Below are positions 29,822 to 39,165 of a DNA stretch of 64,000 nucleotides, piece after piece. The position numbers were made by a program, and so were the translations under genes. Source of the DNA: CAVZLD01 sp963776055 (lineage in GTDB: Bacteria; Planctomycetota; Planctomycetia; Pirellulales; Pirellulaceae); contig CAVZLD010000015.1 in the NCBI GenBank assembly GCA_963776055.1, positions 186,001-250,000 of the forward strand. The letters run 5' to 3'. Each line of letters starts with the position of its first letter. The stretch's first letter is position 1. The notes under the pieces were generated by a model. The model had not been told where the DNA came from. It did not search any database and saw only the letters and a program-made list of their open reading frames with translations.

Positions 29822-30590
29822 ACGCGTCTTCCATCATACTGGCGGGGAAAGTATGCTCACTGGCCGAAGAAACAAAGATGCACCCATTCTATGCATTTTT
29901 GCGTTACAAGTGTTCCTTGATACACACCGGGTCCTCTTCGAGCACACGCTGCTCGCGCCAAGACGGATTCGTTGCCTTGTGACTGCCGATTACGTCAACG
30001 GAGTGACCAAGCCCACTGGCCTGGTTCGGTTTGGGAATAACGAATAGCCGTCGCCGTTTTCTGCCTGCGTCTGTTCCGCTTCGGCCTCAGTTCGGCTCCA
30101 AGTACCGGCGAGACAACGTACTCAAGAAACTACAGAGACGCAGCTCGCCTTGCCAGGCGGATAATGCCCCTTTCATTTTGGCTACCGTTTGCTCTGGCAA
30201 TTGGCAGACCGGTACGCAATACGGCAAACGGAAAACGAGGCACTCAAGGGACGATCGACGGCCAGTACAGCGAAGGTGATTTCTGCTCGTTCGCTGAGCC
30301 CAACGGAACGGCCACAGTCGTCATCCTGCCCAGCCCCCGAGAAGCACACGAACTCTCCAACGCCGGGGCAAAACGGGTATCATATCAGCGCCACTGACTC
30401 TGCCTTTTCCCTCTTTAGAAGATCTGGTCAAGTGCCAATCTTCCCAGTCTGCCAAAAAGGAGGCACAGGATTGAGGCAGAGTTCGAACGCTCGAACGCTC
30501 GTAGGACGATAAGGTCCCTTTGCACCCATTTTGCCGGCGAAGACATGTGACGGTCAAAGTAGCAAATGGAAAGGGGGCGAGGAGTGCACC
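29822..30590. other. Gene-free gap upstream of sulfatase
   Basis: This 769-base gap between the divergent hybrid kinase and sulfatase genes should hold both promoters. I see only a short tandem CGAACGCT-CGAACGCT at about 30482-30500 and no convincing gene, RNA or consensus promoter. Open frames here are short and lack protein-like composition. Confidence 0.5.
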
Positions 30591-32026
30591 ATGCTTTTTA
30601 CGTTCAGTTTCAGTCGTCAATTCGCGATGCTTTGCTTCCTTTTCCTGGCAAGTTGCCGTCCGATACTCGCGGCTCCGAACATCGTGTTGATCGTAGCCGA
30701 CGACCTTGGGTGGTCCGACTTGTCCTGCTACGGAGCGGATTTGCATCGGACAGTGCACCTTGACAATCTGGCTCAGCAGGGAATGCAGTTTACGCATGCC
30801 TATTCAGCCGCATCGGTTTGTTCCCCCACTCGTGCCTCGTTGATGACCGGAAAGCACCCCGCTCGACTCCACATGACGATCTGGTACGAATCGGCTCGCA
30901 ACCCACCCCAAGATCGTCGTCTCATTCCACCAGTCACCGAGAATAACCTGCCTCACACCGAATTCACGCTGGCGGAATTCCTGCAATCAATGGGATACAT
31001 CACGGCACACGTTGGAAAGTGGCACCTCGGAGACGCATCACACTATCCGGAAACACATGGCTTTGACATCACGATTGGTGGTACTTTCTGGGTGTGCCCG
31101 CCACCTATTTTGCACCTTACCGGGGACCATTTGGGAATGAGCGCGAATTCCGTTATGTGCCCGACCTGCCATGGTCGGAGGAGGGTGAATACCTTACGGA
31201 TCGCTTGACCAACGAGGCATTGCACGTGATCGAACAGGCGGCCGATCGGCCCTTCTTCCTGTACTTGGCCTACCATAGTGTGCATACGCCGATCGAAGCG
31301 CAAGCACCGCTCGTCGAAGAATATCGTCGGCGCTTGTCACAAGAGCTGAATCACCAGAACGCAACCTACGCCGCCATGGTAACCAGTTTGGACGAGAACG
31401 TCGGCCGGATTTTCGAGAGCCTGCAGCAACACGAATTGGCCGAGAATACGCTGGTGATCTTTACTTCAGACAATGGCGGTCAAATCGGTAACTACGCCAA
31501 TCAGCAAGTCACCAACAATTCCCCTCTTCGTTCCGGAAAAGGATCGCTGTACGAAGGCGGACTGCGAGTACCGCTGCTCGTTCGATGGCCTTCCCAAATC
31601 CCAGCGGGAACCGTCTGTAACACGTCCGTCGCTTCGACTGATCTTTACCCGACGATCATGCAAATCGTTGATGCTCGGAGTCACGCGAAGATGAGTAAGG
31701 CACTCGATGGCCGAAGCCTGTTATCCCTGCTGAAGGATCCTGCGGCAGATTTTGACCGCAGGGCCCTCTATTTTCATTATCCTCATTACTATTCGACGAC
31801 AACGCCCGCCAGTGCCATTCGGGAGGATGACTGGAAACTGATCGAGTACTTTGAGGACCAACACATCGAGCTTTACGACCTCCAGAATGATCTAGGCGAA
31901 ACGAAGGACCTGGCCGCTCAATTACCAGAAAAGGCATCCGCCCTTCGACAGCAACTTGATTCCTGGCGACAGAAAGTCGACGCGCAGTTGCCCAAGCAGA
32001 ACCCCCAATGGAGTTCCACCCGATGA
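30591..32026 (+). CDS. Formylglycine-dependent sulfatase, secreted (frameshift near 31092)
   Basis: Start ATG 30591 has GGAG seven bases upstream. A signal peptide (FAMLCFLFLASCRPILA) precedes PNIVLIVADDLGWSDLSCYG, the sulfatase N-terminal metal site. The formylglycine motif is VCSPTRASLMTGKHPAR with C77. HVGKWHLGD follows. The frame breaks at TTCTGGGTGTGCCC and resumes PATYFAPYRGPFGNEREF, then LYLAYHSVHTPIEA, VIFTSDNGGQIG, GKGSLYEGGLRVPLLVRWP and the C-terminal subdomain (DDWKLIEYFEDQHIELYDLQ). Restored length is about 478 residues. It removes sulfate esters from polysaccharides or small sulfated substrates; subfamily not assigned. It directly abuts the mobile region at 32042. Confidence 0.92.
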
Positions 32027-32107
32027 CGGCGCAGAGGAAACGGGGAGGTTCCAATCTTGTTCGGCACGGGATTTGCTCACCAGATTTTTTTTGGAATTGG
32101 GGATAGC

Positions 32108-33922
32108 TAGTGTCTGTCCGGAAATTGCTCCGAACACAGAAAAACAGGGTGAATTTGGGATGAAGTTTGCACCGGAAGATACACTTGACCGCAGCGGTCT
32201 TCTGGCAATTCTTATGCGATTTCGTGGTGGAATCGCGGTGTGGAGCGAGTGATTGCGCACCGCGATCTCGTTTTGGCTTTGGTACGTTCAGATTGTGCTT
32301 CGATGGGCTCAAGCCACCTGTCGTTTGCTTAAGGCAGCCGCGACTTGCTCGTTGCGACGGGCAATCAGCAGCTTGCCAAGGACATGAATGTTTCTTCCCA
32401 GGATGGCGAGTCCCAGATAACGCTCAAAGCCGATTTCACTGTGGTCTCGGCAACGCTTCAAGCCGTTCCCCAACTGCAGTGCGCCAATCGCGGATTCGAT
32501 TCCGGGATGGTGTTGACGGAGATTGTGAAACTCCACCGTGGCCGTTTTCATTCGTTCGGCATACTGCTTGGGATGGCGTGGGGGAAGACAAGGCTGATCC
32601 ACAATTGCCGCGAGTTGCTGCTCGTTTTCCGGAGAATAAAAGCCTCGATCGAACGAGGCGGTCTGAATCCTTCCTCGGTGCTTTCTTTGCGCCTCACGGC
32701 TCTGATCGACGATGAGATCGACATCGCCGAGTTCCCGGTCCATCAAGTGGTAGTGGCTGATGAAACCTGCGCCGTCTTCAAACAACAACACTTGCCTACC
32801 AAATTGATTGGGCGTTCCCGCCTTGCCCCGTCGGTAGAGTTGCGTGTGCGTCTCGAACAAGCTAAACAGCTTGTCGGTATTGGGAACATGTTCCTGCAGC
32901 ATCACGCGCCGGTGCGCCGTATCACAAACCTGTTCGGTCAGCCCAATCCAATGCTTCAACTGCGCGGCAAGCATTCCGGAGTCGAGCGAGAAACGGCCTG
33001 TTTCCGCCTGCTCTTGCAGCGATTTTGCCCGCTCCAGAATCGTCGCTGCCCGCTCCAGCAGACGACCATAAGCCGATGCCAGACCTTTCTTTACTTGGGG
33101 GCTTCTGCTGGCGCTGATCTTCGCGATGGTTCGCACATGCTCTTTGATTCGCCTTTGAAGATGTTTCCCTTGTCGCCAACCCGCCTCTCCCATGGTCTGA
33201 GCCAGCTCGATGCACAAGGGAATGATTTTCCGCATTCCGTCACCGATCAACGAGCTTTCCGCCGGATAATGAATATCCGTTTCCACGACGAACGAGTCCG
33301 CACGCACACTTTCGGCAGCCGTTCCATGAAGCTGCTGACCATGACCGACAATCGCGTGGTTGAGCGCCTCCAGCGTGGCTGGTTTCAGTTGGCAGAGCGT
33401 GTCGCGAATTCGCCGCGCACGGAAGCTGGGGCCTTCCTTCCATTCTCCCAGGCCCAGGACCGTGCGCAAGCCACGGTGATTTTCCGCTTGATCCTGGAGC
33501 TTATCGTAGTCGTAATTGCATCCCAGACGAACCGCCGCCAACACGACGATTTGCCAATCGTCCAGACCCGGCCGACCCACGTCCCGACGAGACTCTTCAT
33601 TGATATCCTTGGCGACCAGCTTCACGAGTTTTCGCCGAAGGTCACTGCAGGTATAGATGTACTGAAGCCCCGTCAGGATGGGAATCACTTCGTCACGACA
33701 ATCGTAGTTGAGCATCAGTTCGCCAACCGGTGTACAATCAAAGCGGCGTTGATTATCGTAGTGCTGTCGCATCCGAACACTCCTCGAAGATTTGCGGCTG
33801 AACTTTGGTTTTTCCTACAAATTCAACGCGCAGAACCCCGAAAAGGGGTTCAATCTTCGAGGAGCTTTTCTCAAAAAAACACCGACTTTCTCAGCGGCAA
33901 TCCAATTTCCGGACAGACACTA
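32108..33922 (-). mobile_element. Complete ISNCY-like insertion sequence with 20-bp terminal inverted repeats
   Basis: The left end TAGTGTCTGTCCGGAAATTG (32108-32127) is the exact reverse complement of the right end (33903-33922). The outer TA on each side may be a target duplication or part of the repeat. One transposase occupies the interior on the minus strand. The element is about 1.8 kb and appears intact, unlike the neighbouring transposase and recombinase, so it is probably the most recent arrival. Confidence 0.88.
32309..33772 (-). CDS. ISNCY-family-like transposase
   Basis: 487 residues, intact, lying within perfect terminal repeats. Motifs fit a DDE transposase: ADSFVVETDIHYPAESSLIG (first Asp region), ASFDRGFYSPENEQQL (second Asp) and HHPGIESAIGALQLGNGLKR followed by IGFERYLGLAILGRNIHVLG (Glu region and C-terminal helix). 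The N-terminal part has a long helical insertion (about residues 185-290). The family name rests on resemblance of these blocks to ISNCY transposases as I remember them. The long opposite-strand frame over the same interval is a shadow. Confidence 0.85.
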   Translation of the reverse strand: MRQHYDNQRRFDCTPVGELMLNYDCRDEVIPILTGLQYIYTCSDLRRKLVKLVAKDINEESRRDVGRPGLDDWQIVVLAAVRLGCNYDYDKLQDQAENHRGLRTVLGLGEWKEGPSFRARRIRDTLCQLKPATLEALNHAIVGHGQQLHGTAAESVRADSFVVETDIHYPAESSLIGDGMRKIIPLCIELAQTMGEAGWRQGKHLQRRIKEHVRTIAKISASRSPQVKKGLASAYGRLLERAATILERAKSLQEQAETGRFSLDSGMLAAQLKHWIGLTEQVCDTAHRRVMLQEHVPNTDKLFSLFETHTQLYRRGKAGTPNQFGRQVLLFEDGAGFISHYHLMDRELGDVDLIVDQSREAQRKHRGRIQTASFDRGFYSPENEQQLAAIVDQPCLPPRHPKQYAERMKTATVEFHNLRQHHPGIESAIGALQLGNGLKRCRDHSEIGFERYLGLAILGRNIHVLGKLLIARRNEQVAAALSKRQVA

Positions 33923-33957
33923 ACTCAGCGATTTCGAAATTCGTCATCTTAGGGAGC

Positions 33958-34926
33958 ATGACAGCGCGCAGGAAGAAGATCAAGGACGCGGATGTTACGG
34001 GCTTAAAGTATTTCGATCGGCTTGCGCCGCTGCTCCAGCGGCTGCACGAGGATGCCTGCCAGCGCGACAAGGCGGGGAACCGGGATCTGCATTTCGATCA
34101 ATACTGCATGCTGGTCTTGCTCTACCTGTTCAATCCCGTCGTTTCCTCGCTACGAGCCATTCAGCAGGCCAGCGAATTGAAAAAGGTGCAGCGCAAGCTG
34201 GGCTGTCCACGGGCATCCTTGGGATCGCTTTCCGAAGCCTCGCAAGTCTTCGACCCCCAATTGCTCCGCGGAGTGATCGAGGAACTCGGAGAACAATTGA
34301 AGCCGATCGCTTGCGACCAACGCTTAGCCAACGTGCCACATGCACTCACGCTGGTTGACGGCTCGCTGTTGGCAGCGTTGCCGCTGCTGGTGGAAGCCAT
34401 GCAGCTCAACTACGAGAAGGGAAGTGGGCTGGTCAAATGGCGTTTGCACGCACAATTTGAAGTGGAGAAGTACGTCCCGACACGGATCGACGTGACACGC
34501 GACGGCGGAGGCGATGTCGACGAACGCGCGGTGCTGGAGCGAACACTCGAAGCGGGCCGCTGCTACGTCAAAGACCGTGGCTATGCCAAGTTCACGTTGT
34601 TTAACGCGATTGTGGCCAAGGGCAGCAGCTACGTCTGCCGTTTGCGTGACAACAGCAACTACAAAGTCGTCGAAGACCGCCCACTCTCGGATGAAGCCCT
34701 AGCCGCCGGCATTTTACAGGACGCGATTGTCGAACTCGGCACAACGAGTAGGCCGGACGCGCGGCCCGACCATCCGATTCGGCTGATCACGATCAAGACG
34801 ACACCCCACGTCAAACGGGGCAAATACAAAGGGGGGTCCACCGGAGCGGGCAGCGACGGCATATTGCGAATCGCGACGAACTTGTTGGATGTGCCGTCGG
34901 AGATCATTGCCTTGTTTATCTACTAG
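33958..34926 (+). pseudogene. IS4-type transposase, C-terminally truncated
   Basis: From ATG 33958 the frame reads 322 residues: N-terminal SSLRAIQQASELKKVQRKLG, first Asp in ALTLVDGSLLAALPLLVEAM, second Asp region in CYVKDRGYAKFTLFNAIVAK, and RIATNLLDVPSEIIALFIY at the end. In IS4-type enzymes the last block is followed by a Y-x-x-R-W-x-I-E-x-F-F segment with the catalytic Glu; here a stop comes immediately and the sequence turns AT-rich. It therefore lacks the third catalytic residue and is probably inactive. The ISNCY-like element sits 35 bases upstream and may have separated it from its left end. Confidence 0.82.
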
Positions 34927-35141
34927 CCCATATCCAGACACTTATTTCTGTTGCTTTGATAAAATAAGCTTAGGAAAAATTGCTAAGAAAAAACTTTTAA
35001 TTTTCATAAAAATAACTATAACATTAGCTAATCGTTGCACGATTGAGATCTTCTTCAATTGTTCTCCGAGATATTCTATCGCTTTAATGTTAAAATAGGA
35101 GTAGAACACTTACAAGCCTTAAGAATGCGATCATAAGTAGC
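34927..35141. other. AT-rich patch between transposase relic and recombinase relic
   Basis: This roughly 200-base stretch is strikingly AT-rich (for example AAAAAACTTTTAATTTTCAT and AAATAACTATAACATTAGCT) in an otherwise GC-rich window. One frame near 35036-35061 reads RCTIEIFF, reminiscent of the TIEIFF segment that should follow the truncated transposase. That would make part of it a displaced piece of the same IS. The origin of the purely AT-rich part (about 34935-35030) is unknown. Confidence 0.6.
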
Positions 35142-37196
35142 AGTCGACTCAACATCAAGTGCTCGAACATCGAGAATCCACGGCTAGGCAGTATGCGCTG
35201 GCGGATCGAGCCGTGGCGTTGGGTTGGCCCGCAGCGGCGGTGGAAGTGATCGATGAAGATCAGGGACACAGCGGCAGTTCGGCCGAAGGACGCAGCGGCT
35301 TTCAACGATCTGCTTGGCGGAAGTCAGTTCGGATCGAGTCGGCATCATTCTTGGCTTGGAGATGAGTCGCCTGGCACGGTCATGCAAAGACTGGCATGCG
35401 TTGCTGGAACTGTGCGCGATCTATCGCACGCTGCTGGCCGACGCCGATGGACTCTACGATCCGAGCGACTACAACGACCGCTTGTTGCTGGGTCTGAAAG
35501 GCACGATGAGCGAAGCGGAATTGCACATTCTGAAGAGCCGCCTGCAGCAAGGCATGTGGAACAAGGCGGAGCGCGGCGACGTGCTCAATCACCGCACCGA
35601 TCGGTTACATGCGCAGCATGCAGGCACGAGACGGCGCAGGCGACTTCGTGATCGATCCGGATGAGCAAGTGCAATCGGTCGTGCGATTGATCTTCGAACA
35701 GTTCGCGCAAGCGCGGCAGCGTGAACGGCATGCTGCGGTGGCTGGTGCGACAACGACGTGAAGCTGCCGATGCGACCTCATTTCGGCGCCAACCGCGGCG
35801 AACTGGAATGGCGACGGCCGAATCGCGTGACGCTGTTGAACATGCTGCATCATCCGATCTACGCCGGCGCGTATCGTTGGGGACATCGCGAAATCGATCC
35901 ACGAAAGAAGATCCCAGGACGGCCGACAACGGGTCGCACGTTCAAGGCACACGACGAGTGCCGCGTGCTGATTCGCGATCGATTTCCGGCCTACATCACG
36001 CTGGGAAGAATTCGAGAAAAACCAGCGGAAACTCGCTGAAAACAGCCATCTGGGCAAGATGCTGTCGGCTCCACGACACGGCCCGAGCGTGCTGTCGGGA
36101 CTGATCGTATGCGGTCGTTGCGGCCATCACATGCTGGTCGGCTATGCCAACACGGATGCGACGTCGAAGTCGAAGACGCTGCGTTACAGATGCATGCGCG
36201 ATGCAATCGATTACGGCGAAGCGAAGTGTCAAAGCCTGTCGGGTGCGGTGCTCGAATCGTTCGTCGTCGAACGACTGCTGCAGGCAGTTTCACCCGCTTC
36301 GCTGGAACTGAGTCTTGCCGCCACGGAAGATATCGAACACGAACGAAAGCAGCTCGACGATCACTGGCAGCAGCGGCTGACACGATCACGCTACGAAGTC
36401 GAACAGGCACGGCGGCAGTATGCGGCAGTCGATCCTGATCATCGCCTGGTGGCACGCGAACTGGAACGCCGCTGGGACGAGGCGCTCCGCGCCGACGAGC
36501 ATTTGCAGGTCGAGTACGATCGCTTCGCAAGGGATTGCCCGACGCAGCTGTCTGCAGCAAGAACGTGAACAGATTCTGTCGCTGTCCGAAGACCTTCCTG
36601 CGCTGTGGCATGCCGCATCGACAACGCCCGAAGATCGTCAGGCGATCGCGCGGTTGCTGTTGGAGCAAGTCACGGTGACGGTCGAAGGCAACACCGATCG
36701 CGTGGAAGTGGAACTGCGTTGGGCAGGCGGTTTCGTCAGTCGCCACACGCTGATCCGTCCAGTGCAGACGTACGAACAGCTATCAAACTACGACGAACTT
36801 GTAGCTCGCATCGAAGACACTGCGTGCAGAACGCAGGACGCTGTCGGAGATTGCCGCAACGCTGAACGCGGAAGGCTTTCACCCGCCGAAGCGATCTCCA
36901 AAATTCACCAAGGAGATCGTGAGCAAACTTCTGCGTGAACGTCGATGCGAAATCGGGGAATCCGAACGGACCTCGATCTGAGTTGTCATCTGCAAGCCAA
37001 CGAATGGTGGCTGGCGGACCTGGCTTCGGAGCTGTCGATGCCGATCGCAACGCTCCACCGCTGGCGACGCGTCGGCTGGGTCGCATCTCGCAAGGTGCGA
37101 AACGCAGGAGGGCGTTGGGCGATCTACGCTGACGCAGAAGAGCTTGCAGCGGATGCGTGAGCTCCGCACCAGCCACGCTCGCTTACCATCGCAATC
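35142..37196 (+). pseudogene. Large serine recombinase, 5'-truncated and multiply frameshifted
   Basis: Pieces in order: QSTQHQVLEHRESTARQYAL (the Ser would be the nucleophile of the Y-x-R-x-S motif, but a stop codon TAG replaces the preceding residue); VEVIDEDQGHSG; GIILGLEMSRLARSCKDWHA (resolvase core); DRLLLGLKGTMSEAELHILK; PIGYMRSMQARDGAGDFVID; WRRPNRVTLLNMLHHPIYAG (recombinase domain); SGLIVCGRCGHHMLVGY with a later C (zinc ribbon); coiled coil; then LADLASELSMPIATLHRWRR near the end. Frame changes fall near 35309, 35593, 35705, 35750, 36003, 36558, 36830 and 37148. That density, plus loss of the start, marks a decayed gene. The right end is approximate. Confidence 0.85.
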
Positions 37197-37214
37197 ATCG
37201 TGCCGAACGGGATT

Positions 37215-37361
37215 GGGGAGGTTCCCCATTCTTGTGGCAAGGTGCGGTGGCTGCAGAAGACGTCAACAATTCTTGATGTCGATTCGCCCGCATGATAACG
37301 GAGCAACGACCTATGTTCGCCCTTCTTCCGCAACAACGGGGAGGTTCCCCATTTTTGTGGC
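37215..37361 (+). repeat. Direct repeat pair GGGGAGGTTCCCCATTCTTG (37215-37238, 37338-37361)
   Basis: The 24-base units GGGGAGGTTCCCCATTCTTG+TGGC and GGGGAGGTTCCCCATTTTTG+TGGC differ at one base and are 123 bases apart. Each contains the palindrome GGGGA-GGT-TCCCC. A diverged third copy (GGGGAGGTTCCAATCTTGTT) lies at 32042-32065, on the other side of the mobile region. No gene is seen in 37197-37529. Confidence 0.75.
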
Positions 37362-37529
37362 GCGACCAGACGGCTTGTGGAGCAGATAGCCCGGAAGCTT
37401 CCCGCAGCGTGGCATGATGCGTCCCCTCGTTTGAAAGTGGTCAATTGACCAGTTTCCGGCGAGTCGCATTCCCGCGTTGGGGAAGTGGCGAGTACTCGTA
37501 AGTACTTGCGTCGACTTTCGTTGTGCAGG

Positions 37530-37603
37530 TGGGCGATGACGGATTCGAACCGCCGACATCCACGTTGTAAGCGTGGCGCTCTAACCAACTGAGCTAATCG
37601 CCC
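37530..37603 (-). tRNA. tRNA-Val (anticodon TAC)
   Basis: On the minus strand the sequence folds as a standard tRNA: acceptor stem GGGCGAT pairs with ATCGCCC, D-arm TAGCTCAGTTGGTTAGAGC, anticodon loop CTTACAA (TAC, valine), and T-arm GGCGGTTCGAATCCGTC. The discriminator base is A (37530); CCA is not encoded. A good sigma-70 promoter lies just upstream. The serine recombinase relic ends about 330 bases away, so this tRNA is a candidate landing site for the mobile region. Confidence 0.96.
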
Positions 37604-37614
37604 CAAAACCGGCC

Positions 37615-37643
37615 ACCTTATGCCGGGCTGATCGGACTGTCAA
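37615..37643 (-). promoter_or_regulatory. Sigma-70 promoter for tRNA-Val
   Basis: On the minus strand TTGACA (37643-37638) is followed after 17 bases by TAAGGT (37620-37615). The -35 box is perfect and the spacing ideal; the predicted start is about five bases before the tRNA 5' end. Confidence 0.7.
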
Positions 37644-37818
37644 TCGGTAACGATCCGGGCCGGATGTTGGCGGCCGGGATTCCCGTGATCGATCGCCGGG
37701 GCTACAGCAGCCAAACCGTTCTGAGTACGATGGGGCCCGGTCGCCCGGGCGGGTATGGTGCGACCGGACGGCGTGCTCATGCAGGAAATTCTCTGTTTTT
37801 CTTCCTCGGGACCATCCC

Positions 37819-38820
37819 ATGCTGCTCGTATTTCTGGACCTGGTGCTGACGTTGCTGCTTGCCGGCCATCTGCTGTGCATGAATTTGGCTTCCGGTTTGC
37901 CGTTGTTCTGTGTCCTGCTGCAGTGGCAAACGCGAGGTGGCGATGCCCGGGATGCGATGGAATGGATCCGGAGGTTCGTCGGCTGGGCGATCGCGGCGGT
38001 CATCTTGGGATCGCTGACCGGCCTGCTGATTGGGGGCTTGATGTGGTTGATGCAGGACCGCGCGCTGATGGAAGTTCTTCCGCGATTCGAACGGAAGATC
38101 TGGTGGGGACTGACGGAGTTGGTCTTCTACGTCGTGTTCCTGGGAATCTACTTGCGGCTGCTCCGTTCGCCGGCGGGGACGGGACGGATGCGGTGGTGGA
38201 TCGGAATACTGCTGGCGGTCGCCGCCGGAACGAACCTGCTGTATCATTTCCCGCCCTTGTTCAGCGTGATGGCGATGGTGTCACACGACCCAAGACTGGC
38301 GAGTGATGCGGTTAGCCCCCAGGAGTTTCGGTCGCTGATGCTGACCGGCAAGGTTTTCTCGATGACCGTTCACTTCTGGCTCGCTTCGCTGGCCATCACC
38401 GGGGTTTTCGCGGCCGACCGCCTTCTGGCGGCGCGATCCGCCGAGGCGAGCGGCCAACCAAGAGACGTCGAGCGATTCGTTCGTTGGTCGATCGGTATTG
38501 CATTGGTTGCCACCAGCCTGCAGCTTCTGGTGGGTACTTGGGTGCTGGTTCGAATCGGACCCTTGGGGCAATCCCGTCTTCTGGGCGGCGACGGGATGAC
38601 AACTGTTCTGTTCGCTCTGGGACTCGTCGCCGTGCTGATGGTTCTACATCGCCTGGCCAAGCTTTTCAGCGGTGAAGGGGAGCGAAAGCAGGCACGACGT
38701 GCGCTGCATTGGATGATTCTGATCGTGGTGTTGATGACCGGCGCGATGCGGCACGCCGAACGCACACCTCCACAAGCGGACCGCAACGCGGCGGTTTCGT
38801 CGGCTCCCCGAGGATCCTGA
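37819..38820 (+). CDS. Multi-pass membrane protein, possibly cytochrome-oxidase-subunit-like
   Basis: 333 residues with about eight hydrophobic helices (MLLVFLDLVLTLLLAGHLLC, FVGWAIAAVILGSLTGLLIG, ELVFYVVFLGIYLRLL, MTVHFWLASLAITGVFAA, WSIGIALVATSLQLLVGTWV, TTVLFALGLVAVLMVLHRLA, ALHWMILIVVLMTGAM). Histidines sit in or near helices (AGHLLC, LLYHFPPLF, VHFWLAS), and LQLLVGTWVL recalls subunit I of cytochrome bd-type oxidases; heme binding is possible but not shown. The gene stands alone between tRNA-Val and dnaG. The frame is intact. Confidence 0.8.
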   Translation: MLLVFLDLVLTLLLAGHLLCMNLASGLPLFCVLLQWQTRGGDARDAMEWIRRFVGWAIAAVILGSLTGLLIGGLMWLMQDRALMEVLPRFERKIWWGLTELVFYVVFLGIYLRLLRSPAGTGRMRWWIGILLAVAAGTNLLYHFPPLFSVMAMVSHDPRLASDAVSPQEFRSLMLTGKVFSMTVHFWLASLAITGVFAADRLLAARSAEASGQPRDVERFVRWSIGIALVATSLQLLVGTWVLVRIGPLGQSRLLGGDGMTTVLFALGLVAVLMVLHRLAKLFSGEGERKQARRALHWMILIVVLMTGAMRHAERTPPQADRNAAVSSAPRGS

Positions 38821-39165
38821 TGACTGGTTGGCGGTGGAGCGCGAGACCGGTGCGCGCACTGCCAGTACGAATTCTGCTGGCAGCGATTTCGGAAGAATAG
38901 CGCAAGTCGTTACCGGGGCCAGCTTTCAAGCGGTCGAAGGAACGACAGCAACCACCTTGACAACGGGGGAGATGACCGGTCCGAGAACGGTCGTGTTGAC
39001 CGGGTCGGAGCAATCTTTATAATTCGACGCCCGTGCAAGGGAGGGCACGCGACTGGCAGATCCGGACGCGTTGGAAGTGTGAGACTTGACCCGCATTCGC
39101 ACTTCGTTTCTGTTCGGCCAGCGTGGACGCACTCTCTCGCCAGCCTCCAACCGCAGGAGCCGCCG
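38821..39165. other. Intergenic region carrying the dnaG-rpoD promoter
   Basis: No gene is visible. The only supported feature is the consensus-like promoter at 38996-39023. Just downstream GCCCGTGCAAGGGAGGGCAC can form a short GCCC(GTG)/..GGGC hairpin in the leader; its significance is unclear. Confidence 0.5.
38996..39023 (+). promoter_or_regulatory. Strong sigma-70 promoter upstream of dnaG
   Basis: TTGACC (38996-39001), a 16-base spacer and a perfect TATAAT (39018-39023). The predicted start near 39030 leaves a leader of about 135 bases before the dnaG GTG. It is the best promoter match in the window and probably drives dnaG and rpoD. Confidence 0.75.

Noticed and set aside
32345..33952. 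535-residue plus-strand frame over the ISNCY-like element
   Set aside because: It runs through a terminal inverted repeat and is antisense to a transposase with recognisable DDE motifs.
37124..37606. 160-residue minus-strand frame containing LAQLVRAPRLQRGCRRFES
   Set aside because: This is the usual false translation of a tRNA gene; the region encodes tRNA-Val.
38996..39165. Leader of dnaG considered as a riboswitch or structured RNA
   Set aside because: Only a short GCCC/GGGC stem is visible; no known riboswitch core was recognised.
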